From: Haladaptatus litoreus | GTDB lineage: Archaea > Halobacteriota > Halobacteria > Halobacteriales > Haladaptataceae | Assembly: GCF_900156425.1 (NCBI RefSeq) | Contig: NZ_FTNO01000002.1 | Location: 168,125 to 232,124 of the forward strand | Length of the DNA stretch: 64,000 nucleotides | Direction of reading: 5' to 3' | In this document: positions 8,936 through 16,068 of the stretch, one piece after another | How positions within the stretch are numbered: the first letter of the stretch is position 1 | How the letters are laid out: each line of letters starts with the position of its first letter | Position numbers and translations under genes: made by a program | Notes under the pieces: model-generated | What the model saw: the letters and a program-made list of their open reading frames with translations, nothing else | What the model was told of the DNA's origin: nothing | Databases searched by the model: none

Positions 8936-9555
8936 TGGTCACCTCCGGTTGCCTGCGGCGATTCGTCGCCAGTCGTTGCAGACTCTCCGGAACTGCTTGC
9001 GTCGTCAGCACTCTTCGAACGTCCGGCAGCGCCGGACGTTCCTACCTCGCCGGACGTTCCTGCACCGTCAGCCTCGGCCGGGGCCGCGGAAAGGGGGAAC
9101 CGTTTTCGTCGTTGCACCTGCCGCACGTCGGTCATAATGTCATCGACCACGTCGTCGCTTCCGATTTTCGGGAAGGCAAAGGCGTAGTAAAATGCGCCGA
9201 GAATTGGCAACAGCCAGAGGAACCCGAAGTACGCCAGCGTCGGAATCGGAAGGCCGAGAACGTACGTGTACTCGGTGACGCTCGGATTCCACTGCAACCA
9301 GATAATCGTAAATCCGATTGTGAAAACCGCCCCCAATCCGAGCAGGAGGGGGGAGTACGGTGCGAGATTGAGTTCGCCATCGTTTCGCTCGATGGAAGCA
9401 ACGCCGAAGTTCGCGACGATGAACAACGCCGCAAGGTAAGAAAAGACGCGATACAACCCGGTTGCCGCGGCGACCAGCAGCGCGACAGCCAGCACGGCTA
9501 TCGTGCCCATGACTCTGTTCCGCGCGCCCCGTGTCTGTGTTCGTGAAGACGCCAT
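8932..9555 (-). CDS. Small membrane partner protein of the SSS symporter
   Basis: A 207-residue protein with four predicted membrane helices (roughly residues 16-34, 36-50, 66-86 and 105-127) and a hydrophilic Ser/Gly/Ala-rich tail after residue 140. It overlaps the symporter gene by 4 bp and is the first gene of the operon. It resembles accessory subunits found next to SSS permeases in topology, not in a motif I can name. The tail is encoded by a stretch with short direct repeats around 9024-9062 and is probably disordered. Confidence 0.68.
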   Translation of the reverse strand: MASSRTQTRGARNRVMGTIAVLAVALLVAAATGLYRVFSYLAALFIVANFGVASIERNDGELNLAPYSPLLLGLGAVFTIGFTIIWLQWNPSVTEYTYVLGLPIPTLAYFGFLWLLPILGAFYYAFAFPKIGSDDVVDDIMTDVRQVQRRKRFPLSAAPAEADGAGTSGEVGTSGAAGRSKSADDASSSGESATTGDESPQATGGDQ

Positions 9556-9673
9556 CTTGTATGGAACAAGGTAGCAAATGGCGAAAAAGAACGGGTTGAT
9601 ATGTAAACAACGGCCGTCGAACTGGGATTTTTGCAGTTCCGTTGCCGCATCCTTTCAGCGAAAGAACCGCCTC

Positions 9674-10000
9674 TCACCGAGTTCGAGTTCGAATTTTCGC
9701 AATTCGGCCGTCCGCAATCGAAAACTCGTCTTCGAACGCGAACAGTTGCTCGCCGTCGGAATCGAGCAGACGACCTTCGACCACCGCTTTCGCGCCGTTT
9801 TCCGCAACCTCGGAAATCTCGTGCGTCGTCTGCTTGTTCGGCCGGTCGTCGCGCATGAAGGTAACGAGGGTTTCCCGGCCTTCGATGGTTCTGTCCGGGC
9901 GCTCGTGAACCACGTCCGGCGTGAGCAGTCCCTCGAACGTCTCGTAGTCGTGCGCGTCGATGGCGTCGTAGTAGCCGCGAACGACCACCTCAGAGTTCAT
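9674..10000 (-). CDS. SnoaL-like / NTF2-fold protein
   Basis: A 108-residue protein with the NTF2-like pattern: an N-terminal helix pair (VVVRGYYDAIDAHDYETFEGLLTPD) followed by beta-strands, with the IEGRETLVTFM segment typical of SnoaL-like polyketide-cyclase relatives. Family members bind small hydrophobic ligands or act as isomerases; many have no known activity. It is a single gene starting at ATG 10000. Function cannot be narrowed. Confidence 0.75.
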   Translation of the reverse strand: MNSEVVVRGYYDAIDAHDYETFEGLLTPDVVHERPDRTIEGRETLVTFMRDDRPNKQTTHEISEVAENGAKAVVEGRLLDSDGEQLFAFEDEFSIADGRIAKIRTRTR

Positions 10001-10141
10001 ACGCGGGAGAACGCGGACCGGCCTCTTTAGCGTCCCGGCACCGGAACGAATCGGAACGAAACAAAGGGACTATAGAGCAGTATTGAGCGGTCAATTGCGG
10101 GCAATAGCTGTCATATAAACGTCTATACAGTCATCATCGAA

Positions 10142-10267
10142 ATCCATGCCTGCCGGGAACCCCCGGCCGATCAGTACTCAAGAGAACGTCTGTTTCCATA
10201 CCATCCCGGCAATCTGCCGGGGCGCTCATCTCCCACGCTATCCAGTGATTTCTATCGCGCTTTTTTT
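10142..10267 (+). ncRNA. Candidate small structured RNA upstream of tsr3
   Basis: A TATA-like box ATATAAAC (10113-10120) predicts a transcription start near 10142. The following ~125 nt contain two perfect GC-rich hairpins: 10152-10167 (6-bp stem, loop AACC) and 10205-10221 (7-bp stem, loop ATC). They end in a run of seven T (10261-10267), a typical haloarchaeal termination signal. No open reading frame explains this conservation of structure. It could be an independent sRNA or a leader with attenuator for tsr3, whose GTG start lies 27 nt after the T-run. Confidence 0.5.
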
Positions 10268-10293
10268 CAGCGACCCGCGCTAAGCGTTCGCCA

Positions 10294-10812
10294 GTGAAAC
10301 TCCACGTCCGGTACGAGGGTGACGACGACCCGAAAAAATGCACGGCCCGGAAACTCGCGCGATTCGACCTCACGGACCTGCATCGCTCGACGGGGGCGAC
10401 GCCCTACGGAATCGTGCTCAATCCGCACGCGGAGCAAGCGCTTTCGCCAGCGGACAGAGAGGAAAGCGGGAATCTCGTCGCACTCGACTGTTCGTGGGAG
10501 AGCGCCGGGAAAGCCCTGTTCGAGATGCCCGGCGTCCATCGCGCACTCCCGTTTCTCGTCGCGGCGAACCCCGTCAACTACGGCAGGCCGTTCCAGTTGA
10601 ACACCGTAGAGGCGTTTGCGGCGGGCCTGTGTATCCTCGGCGAACGAGAACACGCAGAAAAAATCCTCTCGAAATTCAACTGGGGGCAGACGTTCCTCGA
10701 ACTGAACGACGAACCACTTCGCCGGTACGCAGAGTGTGAAAATTCGAGCGAGGTAGTAGCAGTGCAACAGGAGTATCTGGACGCAGGCGAATCGGACGGT
10801 TCCGACGAGTGA
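10294..10812 (+). CDS. tsr3: 16S rRNA aminocarboxypropyltransferase Tsr3
   Basis: A 172-residue protein of the Tsr3 (DUF367) family, which transfers the 3-amino-3-carboxypropyl group of S-adenosylmethionine to a small-subunit rRNA uridine. Family landmarks are an N-terminal beta-strand followed by [11 protein letters not shown], then [25 protein letters not shown], and [15 protein letters not shown], and [11 protein letters not shown] near the end. The start is GTG at 10294; no ATG precedes it in frame. It is preceded by a candidate small RNA and followed by rpl40e. Confidence 0.92.
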   Translation: MKLHVRYEGDDDPKKCTARKLARFDLTDLHRSTGATPYGIVLNPHAEQALSPADREESGNLVALDCSWESAGKALFEMPGVHRALPFLVAANPVNYGRPFQLNTVEAFAAGLCILGEREHAEKILSKFNWGQTFLELNDEPLRRYAECENSSEVVAVQQEYLDAGESDGSDE

Positions 10813-10909
10813 CGGACGGAAAACCATTCACGCTCACGGCAAAACAACCACTATCCAGCCTCACGGCAACTCAAAAACGTTTAAACGCGCGCGGAAGAAA
10901 ACGCTCCGT

Positions 10910-11059
10910 ATGGCCAGTTTCGACGCCGCGGAAAAACGAACGCTCGAAAAGATGATCTGCATGCGCTGTAACGCCCGCAACCCACAGCGAGCACAGCAGT
11001 GCCGAAAATGCGGCTACGGGAAACTCCGCCCGAAAAGCAAAGAGCCACGGAGCGCATAA
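10910..11059 (+). CDS. rpl40e: 50S ribosomal protein L40e
   Basis: A 49-residue basic protein with the L40e zinc ribbon: CMRC, 13 residues, then CRKCG (Cys 17, 20, 31 and 34). N-terminal [16 protein letters not shown] and C-terminal [11 protein letters not shown] are characteristic. It is too short to stand out by length, but the reading frame, basic composition and zinc motif are unambiguous. TATA-like ACGTTTAAACG at about 10878-10888 suits a leaderless or short-leader transcript. It follows tsr3 by 97 bp on the same strand. Confidence 0.95.
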   Translation: MASFDAAEKRTLEKMICMRCNARNPQRAQQCRKCGYGKLRPKSKEPRSA

Positions 11060-11070
11060 GCCGACTTCCG

Positions 11071-11076
11071 TTTTTT
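11071..11076 (+). terminator. Oligo-T terminator after rpl40e
   Basis: A run of six T lies 12 bp after the L40e stop codon. Intrinsic termination at oligo-T runs without a strong hairpin is usual in haloarchaea. Confidence 0.5.
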
Positions 11077-11102
11077 AGCGGACAGCGACCGAGAAGCGAC
11101 GG

Positions 11103-11648
11103 CTACGTCTCCATCTCTCGGTCGAACCATTCCTCTTCGAGAATCGCGTAGAACTCGACATCGACGTAGTCGCCGTCTAAAAACTCCGCTTCGACGTGCG
11201 TGCCTTCGTGTCGGAAGCCGAGTTTCTCCCAGATTCGCGCCGACCCGATGTTACCCGAGAAGACGCGGGCCATGATGCGGTGGTGGCGACGTTCGCGGAA
11301 GCCGTAGTCGGTGATGAGCCGACTGGCTTCGGTACCGTAGCCTTCGCCCCAGAACTCCTCGGCGAGGAGGATGCCGATTTCGCCGTTGACGCCTGTCGAG
11401 TCCTTCGGGTGGAGTCCAACGGTTCCCATCGGCTCTTTGTCCCGGCAGATGAGGAGGTGGGTGTGGTCGTCGTCCGAACATCGCTCTTCGTACCACTCCT
11501 GTTCTTGGTGGCCGTTGATGGGTGACCGACTGCCGAGATACTGACGAACCCCGGGGTCGTTGATGGTCGTTTGGAGAAAGTCAAGGTCGTCTTTCTCGAT
11601 GGTTCTGAGGTCGATTCGGTCGCCGGAGAGAAAAACTGGGCCGGGCAT
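11103..11648 (-). CDS. GNAT N-acetyltransferase (RimJ/RimL type)
   Basis: A 181-residue acetyl-CoA-dependent acetyltransferase. N-terminal RIDLRTIEKDDLDFLQTTIND is the RimJ/RimL-like start, IGILLAEEFWGEGYGTEAS holds the acetyl-CoA-binding motif A, and FSGNIGSARIWEKLGFRHEG is motif B. Members acetylate ribosomal proteins, antibiotics or small amines; the acceptor is unknown here. It starts at ATG 11648 and is convergent with rpl40e. Confidence 0.88.
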   Translation of the reverse strand: MPGPVFLSGDRIDLRTIEKDDLDFLQTTINDPGVRQYLGSRSPINGHQEQEWYEERCSDDDHTHLLICRDKEPMGTVGLHPKDSTGVNGEIGILLAEEFWGEGYGTEASRLITDYGFRERRHHRIMARVFSGNIGSARIWEKLGFRHEGTHVEAEFLDGDYVDVEFYAILEEEWFDREMET

Positions 11649-12069
11649 ATCCGAGACTCATGTTGACTGACTAGAAAAACGTTCGTGAGCAATGATAACA
11701 ATCGTGTGGAGTGGAGTACGTTAATCGAGAGGTCGACCCAGACACAGTGAATGCTGTACTGCTGGGCGCAGGTCACGACGTTCGTGAAAGTGGATTTCGT
11801 GAGGTGTCGTTTGCAAATCTCGACTCACTCGCTCCCCCGCCAAATCCGTCGAGTGATTGCGTGGGTTTCCACAGATTTCGGCAGAACGAGTTCTCACAAA
11901 AAACGGCAAGTTGACTTTGGATTGGGCGGGCAGGCCAGCGGCCTGCCCGCCCCGCAGTCGGGCGTGGCTTGCGCCTAGCATCAGCAATCACAGCGGTTCG
12001 AACGAGGGTAACGGTAGTAACAGATAGGTGAACACCAAACCTAACCAATCGTCAGAAAGTTCGTCGGCG
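11649..12069. other. Gene-free stretch with one strong hairpin
   Basis: The 421 bp between the acetyltransferase and the next metallo-hydrolase have no supportable gene. A frame at 11711-11914 matches no family that I recognise. The only clear structure is the perfect hairpin listed separately at 11924-11952. Confidence 0.5.
11924..11952. repeat. Perfect 13-bp-arm GC-rich hairpin
   Basis: GGGCGGGCAGGCC and its exact complement are separated by the three bases AGC. It lies 118 bp past the stop of the metallo-hydrolase gene on the minus strand and could act as a transcript-end structure or be part of a repeat. Confidence 0.6.
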
Positions 12070-12678
12070 CTATTCGGGATATTTCGGTTCTCGCTTCTCG
12101 GCCCGCTCTAACGCGGTTTCGATAACGTCGCGCACGTCGCCGTGGAACTCGCCACCGTGTCCGGCGTACATGTGTTCGACCGAATCGGGCATTCGGTCGA
12201 GGATTTCGCGGATGCTCTCGATGAGTTCTTCGCGGGATTGCCCAGGCATGTCGGTGCGTCCGAAACTACCGTAGTCGAAGGCTCCGTCGTCGTGAACGAC
12301 GACGTCGCCGCTGAAGATGGTCGAATCGCTGACGAAGGCGAGATGGTCGTCCGCGTGGCCGGGCGTGTGGATGGCCTCGAACTCTTCGTCGCCGATTGTG
12401 ACTGTGTCGCCGTCTTCGATGGCAGTGTTCCTGCGGGGATGGTCGTCGTAGGCGGCGAGTTCCGAATCAAACGAATCCAGTACGGAATCGAGTTGTTCGA
12501 CGTGGTCGCCGTGTTGGTGGGTCAGAACGACTGCATCGAGCGAATCCGTGTGCTCACGAATCACGTCCACCACGCCGTCCATCGCGCCAGCATCGACGAG
12601 GACGGGGCGGTCGCCGAGGACGAGATAGGCGTTGCAGGTGAACGTCTCGGCATCGGCAGTGACGTTTACGACTTGCAT
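12070..12678 (-). CDS. MBL-fold metallo-hydrolase (glyoxalase II-like)
   Basis: A 202-residue hydrolase of the short glyoxalase II-like group. HQHGDH in LTHQHGDHVEQL binds the two metals; HTPGHADDH and FSGDVVVHDD supply further ligands, and YAGHGGEFH is the last. Start at ATG 12678 (MQVVNVTADAETF) follows family practice; nine extra codons exist upstream. It is shorter than the first metallo-hydrolase in the window and clearly a different subfamily. It is divergent from a DUF5786 gene; the substrate is unknown. Confidence 0.83.
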   Translation of the reverse strand: MQVVNVTADAETFTCNAYLVLGDRPVLVDAGAMDGVVDVIREHTDSLDAVVLTHQHGDHVEQLDSVLDSFDSELAAYDDHPRRNTAIEDGDTVTIGDEEFEAIHTPGHADDHLAFVSDSTIFSGDVVVHDDGAFDYGSFGRTDMPGQSREELIESIREILDRMPDSVEHMYAGHGGEFHGDVRDVIETALERAEKREPKYPE

Positions 12679-12759
12679 ATCGAGGTGTTTCCCGTCATCT
12701 ACCAAAACTCTGACGGGCGGCGAGCCACTTTAGTGAGAGAAGAACATAATTATGAGTGC

Positions 12760-12942
12760 ATGGGCTTTGGGAGCTACGACGAATCCGAACAAGAAAACCG
12801 AGAGTATAGTGCCGATTTGGACGACGACAGCGGCGTCAACACGTCCGAACACGACCACGAGGGGAGCGTCAGCTTCGAAATCGGCGCATCGAACGACGAA
12901 CTACTGAATCGTCTCTCGGACATCAAAGACGGCGACGAGTAG
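12760..12942 (+). CDS. DUF5786-type small acidic protein
   Basis: A 60-residue very acidic protein starting MGFGSYDESEQENREY and ending NELLNRL-like helix plus SDIKDGDE. This start and the EIGASNDELLNRL core are characteristic of a haloarchaeal family listed as DUF5786, with no known function. It sits 1 bp before the DUF99 gene, so both are cotranscribed. The TATA-like AACATAATTATGAG region precedes the ATG. The small size and the overlap with an antisense open frame make it easy to miss. Confidence 0.85.
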   Translation: MGFGSYDESEQENREYSADLDDDSGVNTSEHDHEGSVSFEIGASNDELLNRLSDIKDGDE

Positions 12943-12943
12943 C

Positions 12944-13537
12944 GTGAAACCCGGCGTCAGAGCGCTTGGCGTCGCGGAGTCGTACCACGCAAACGCGAGC
13001 GATGGAGACGGCGGAGACGGCGAAACGACCAGCACGCTCGCAGGCGTGGTAACCCGCGCGAACCGAGTCGCAGACGGCTTCGTTTTTGGAACCTGTACGG
13101 TCGGCGGAACGGACGTGAGCGACGCGATTATCGACCTCGGCGAGCGTCTCGACCGTGAGGACGTGCGCTACGTTTTCGTGGCCGGAATCGCGCTTTCGTG
13201 GTACAATATCGTGGATATGCACCGTATCGCTGACGCGCTCTCCCGCCCGATTGTTTCGGTCACGTTCGAAGAAAGCGACGGATTGGAAACCGGCCTCGAA
13301 ACCGAATTTTCCGGCGAGGCGCTCGAACGGCGGCAGGAAACTTACCGCAGACAGCCACCCCGGCACGAACTCGCGGTCAACGACCAAACCGTCTTCATCC
13401 GGAACGTCGGAATTGACGGGGACGAAGCCCGCGACGTGGTTCGGGCGTTCACGCCGGAAGGTGGTCGTCCGGAACCGCTCCGGGTTGCGCGACTGGCGGC
13501 CCGCGCGGGGGACGAGTGGCAGAGGATGGAACGATAA
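12944..13537 (+). CDS. DUF99 family protein (endonuclease-V-like fold)
   Basis: A 197-residue archaeal DUF99 protein; landmarks are GVAESYHAN, DGFVFGTCTVGGTD, VFVAGIALSWYNIVDM, RPIVSVTFEES and IFIRNVGID-like strand. The family is related to endonuclease V, and I recall it being renamed as a deoxyuridine-directed endonuclease, though I cannot confirm that here. The start is GTG 12944, one base after the DUF5786 stop. It is followed 64 bp later by a uracil-DNA glycosylase, which suits a DNA-repair role. Confidence 0.82.
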   Translation: MKPGVRALGVAESYHANASDGDGGDGETTSTLAGVVTRANRVADGFVFGTCTVGGTDVSDAIIDLGERLDREDVRYVFVAGIALSWYNIVDMHRIADALSRPIVSVTFEESDGLETGLETEFSGEALERRQETYRRQPPRHELAVNDQTVFIRNVGIDGDEARDVVRAFTPEGGRPEPLRVARLAARAGDEWQRMER

Positions 13538-13601
13538 GGCAGGGAAAGCAGCAGAACCACAGGCCGCGGGGACTTAATACATCCCGCTCGTTTTTCCGCA
13601 C

Positions 13602-14189
13602 ATGGGTACGATGGAGGGACTGGAAGTCACCGACTGCGAGCAGTGTCCGGCGCTCGTGGACTGTCGAAGCCAAATCGTCAACGGAACCGGGCCGGAGGAC
13701 GCAGCCCTCCTGTTCGTCGGGGAAGGGCCGGGCGCGAACGAGGACGAGCAAGGCGAACCGTTCGTCGGACGGAGCGGTTCCGTGCTGGACGACAAACTCC
13801 GCGATGCGGGACTTTCGCGCATGGACGTTCGAATCACGAACTGCGTGCGCTGTCGGCCGCCCGAAAACCGCGACCCGACGAAAGAGGAACTGAGTAACTG
13901 CCGAGAGCATCTGGAGCGCGAAATCGAACTGGTGAATCCCGACGTTATCGTCACGCTCGGCAAGGTTCCGAGCCAACACCTCCTCGACAGAAACGTGGCG
14001 GTGACGAGCGAAGCGGGAAGTATCGCCAACGCCGAACTCGGCGGAGAAATCCGAGACGTGCTGATTTGCGTTCACCCCGCGGCGACGCTGTACGACCGCA
14101 GTCAGGAATCGACGTTCGAGAGCGCAATCGAAAAGGCTGCCACCATGGCGGGGTCGAGCGGCGGCCAGTCGAGTCTCGGCGAGTTTTGA
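13602..14189 (+). CDS. udg: Family 4-type uracil-DNA glycosylase
   Basis: A 195-residue Fe-S uracil-DNA glycosylase that removes uracil from DNA. CEQCPAL-VDC near residue 12 supplies two cluster cysteines; the active-site motif is GEGPGANEDEQG near residue 44, TNCVRCRPPENRDPT gives a further cysteine and the substrate-binding Asn region, and CVHPAATLYD is the C-terminal HP motif. The protein has the length usual for family 4. It stops 1 bp before the convergent UspA gene. Confidence 0.92.
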   Translation: MGTMEGLEVTDCEQCPALVDCRSQIVNGTGPEDAALLFVGEGPGANEDEQGEPFVGRSGSVLDDKLRDAGLSRMDVRITNCVRCRPPENRDPTKEELSNCREHLEREIELVNPDVIVTLGKVPSQHLLDRNVAVTSEAGSIANAELGGEIRDVLICVHPAATLYDRSQESTFESAIEKAATMAGSSGGQSSLGEF

Positions 14190-14190
14190 A

Positions 14191-14634
14191 CTATTTTACT
14201 ATCGTCACGGTCATCGGCGCGCGATGGGCCACTTTCTCGGCGACGGAACCAAGAAAGACGTTCGAGAGGTCTTCTTTTCCGTGCGTTCCTATCATGATGT
14301 GGTCTACGTCGTGTTTGGTTGCGTGTTTCACTATCTGTCGCGCCGGTTGCCCCAACGCGACGACGCTTTCGAACGGCACGTCGTCCGCTTTCTCGCGCAG
14401 CTCCTCGTGCAATTGCTTCGCGTTGTCCCACTCCTTCTGATACCATTCCTGCGAATACGCGGGCATCCCGGCTTTTCCCAGCGGCGATTTGTATCCCGGC
14501 GACAGCGGGTCGATGTCGAACGGATTGACGACAGTGAGAACCGTAATTTCGACCTCGTGCTGGGTCAATGCGTAGTCCAGCGCCGCCTTCGATGCCGGTG
14601 AGCCATCTATCGGAACGAGAACGTGCTCCCCCAT
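14191..14634 (-). CDS. Universal stress protein (UspA family)
   Basis: A 147-residue UspA-fold protein. LVPIDGSPASKAALDYA is the N-terminal nucleotide-binding strand and loop; IMIGTHGKEDLSNVFLGSV contains the G-x2-G-x9-G-S/T ATP-binding motif. The ATG at 14634 is chosen over a GTG four codons upstream. Convergent with the uracil-DNA glycosylase gene with 1 bp between stops. Such proteins respond to stress by nucleotide binding; no specific role can be given. Confidence 0.9.
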   Translation of the reverse strand: MGEHVLVPIDGSPASKAALDYALTQHEVEITVLTVVNPFDIDPLSPGYKSPLGKAGMPAYSQEWYQKEWDNAKQLHEELREKADDVPFESVVALGQPARQIVKHATKHDVDHIMIGTHGKEDLSNVFLGSVAEKVAHRAPMTVTIVK

Positions 14635-14736
14635 GCACGAGGACACGACTGTAACGGAGTAAAGAGATTTTCTCTGGTTGCGACACGAATCGGAGTGAAC
14701 GCTGAACCGCGATTTGCGATGGCTTGGCTCGCCAGT

Positions 14737-16026
14737 TCACCCGGTTCCTAACACGAACTCGAACAGGAGGTACGATCCAACCGCCGAAATCGTAGGCGAG
14801 AGGACCCAGAGGACGACGATTCGACTCGTCGCCGCCGGGTCGAACAGGCTCTCGGCCGCCAGTTCCTCGATGCTCTCTTCACCGATTGGCGGGACCTCCG
14901 GCGTCTCGCCGCCGTCACGCGATTTTTGTGGAGTCGGGACTTCCCCCTCCGCGACTTCGCCAATTGTCGGACCGGGGGGCACTTCGGCATCGCTCGTTTC
15001 GGCGATGAGGGCACCCGCCGAGAGGTCAACGTCGGGTGCAGGTTCCGGCTGTATCGCGGATTCCGCCACGTCAGTGAGAGCCACGGCGCGGCTGGCGCGC
15101 CCCCATCCGAGTCCGATGATGCACGAGGTCGTGCTGACCGCGAGACTGGCCGGAATCCCGAGTCGGGAGAGAACCGTGATGATGGTCGCTCCGATTATCG
15201 AGACGATGAGCGCCGCCAAAATCGGCAGGTCGGTGATTCCCTCGCCAATCGTGTCGAGCGTTCGGCGGGCGATAGTCAATCCCCCAAGACCGATGGAACC
15301 GATAGCGAGCAAAATCCCCTGTTCGATGGTAATCGAGCCGTCCCCGACTAGTGGGGCCACGGCGTTGGCCGCATTCGATGCACCCGCGCTGAAGCCCATG
15401 TAGCAGGCGATGACGAGCACCAAAATCGCCCCTGTTACGTCGCGTTTTCCGACGGCCGTGTTGAGTGCCGGTCGCGGAATCGAAGCCGAGCGGTCGAGTC
15501 GAAACAGTCCCCCCTCGATTCTGGAGAAGGAAAATCGAGCGTCCAAATACGGGTAGATGTAGCGACCGATGAGAAAACCAACCCAGAACGCCGCCAGCGG
15601 GGCGACGATCCACGCCGAAACGATGGTGAACATGAGCGACTCGTTCAGCGAATCCGTCGCCAATCCGAGGCCGACGATTGCCCCGACTGCGGTCATGGAT
15701 GTCGATGCTGGCACGCCGTACAGATTTGAGATGAGGAGCGCGAATCCAGCGAAAAACAGCACGACGACGCTCGTTTCGAGCGTAAACTGACTCGCCGGAA
15801 CGATGCCGTCGCTCATGGTTTCGATGACGTTTCTGCCGACCGTCCAGCCGCCCCAGAGTGCAAAGGATGTGAACAACACTCCCGCACCGACTTTCCCAAT
15901 GATTCGGCTTCCGACCGCGGGGCCGAACGCGACGCCCGTCGATGACCCACCGATGTTATAGCCGACGAAGACGGCAACTAACAATCCGACTATCAGTAGC
16001 GCAGTGACCACACAGAGTTCCCCCAA
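14737..16026 (-). CDS. pit: PiT-family inorganic phosphate transporter
   Basis: A 429-residue membrane protein with two PHO4 half-repeats: the first carries GYNIGG-S and GVPASTSMTAVG, the second AGASNAANAVAPLVGDGSI and GIPASLAVSTTS. About ten helices are visible. An acidic Pro/Glu-rich loop of about 80 residues (near 330-400) precedes the final helix. The open frame begins at TTG 16026; a GTG at 16011 is a plausible alternative start. It would import phosphate with H+ or Na+. No PhoU-like regulator gene adjoins it. Confidence 0.88.
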   Translation of the reverse strand: MGELCVVTALLIVGLLVAVFVGYNIGGSSTGVAFGPAVGSRIIGKVGAGVLFTSFALWGGWTVGRNVIETMSDGIVPASQFTLETSVVVLFFAGFALLISNLYGVPASTSMTAVGAIVGLGLATDSLNESLMFTIVSAWIVAPLAAFWVGFLIGRYIYPYLDARFSFSRIEGGLFRLDRSASIPRPALNTAVGKRDVTGAILVLVIACYMGFSAGASNAANAVAPLVGDGSITIEQGILLAIGSIGLGGLTIARRTLDTIGEGITDLPILAALIVSIIGATIITVLSRLGIPASLAVSTTSCIIGLGWGRASRAVALTDVAESAIQPEPAPDVDLSAGALIAETSDAEVPPGPTIGEVAEGEVPTPQKSRDGGETPEVPPIGEESIEELAAESLFDPAATSRIVVLWVLSPTISAVGSYLLFEFVLGTG

Positions 16027-16068
16027 CAGTACGACGGCGTGGAGATATTTCGTTCTTTCTCGTCCGAC

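Noticed and set aside
11711..11914. 67-residue frame in the 11.7-kb gap as a possible transposase remnant
   Set aside because: GTG start, no motif, and I could not match it to any transposase family by eye.
12142..12759. N-terminal extension of the DUF5786 frame
   Set aside because: Antisense to the metallo-hydrolase; the true start MGFGSYDESEQ lies at 12760.
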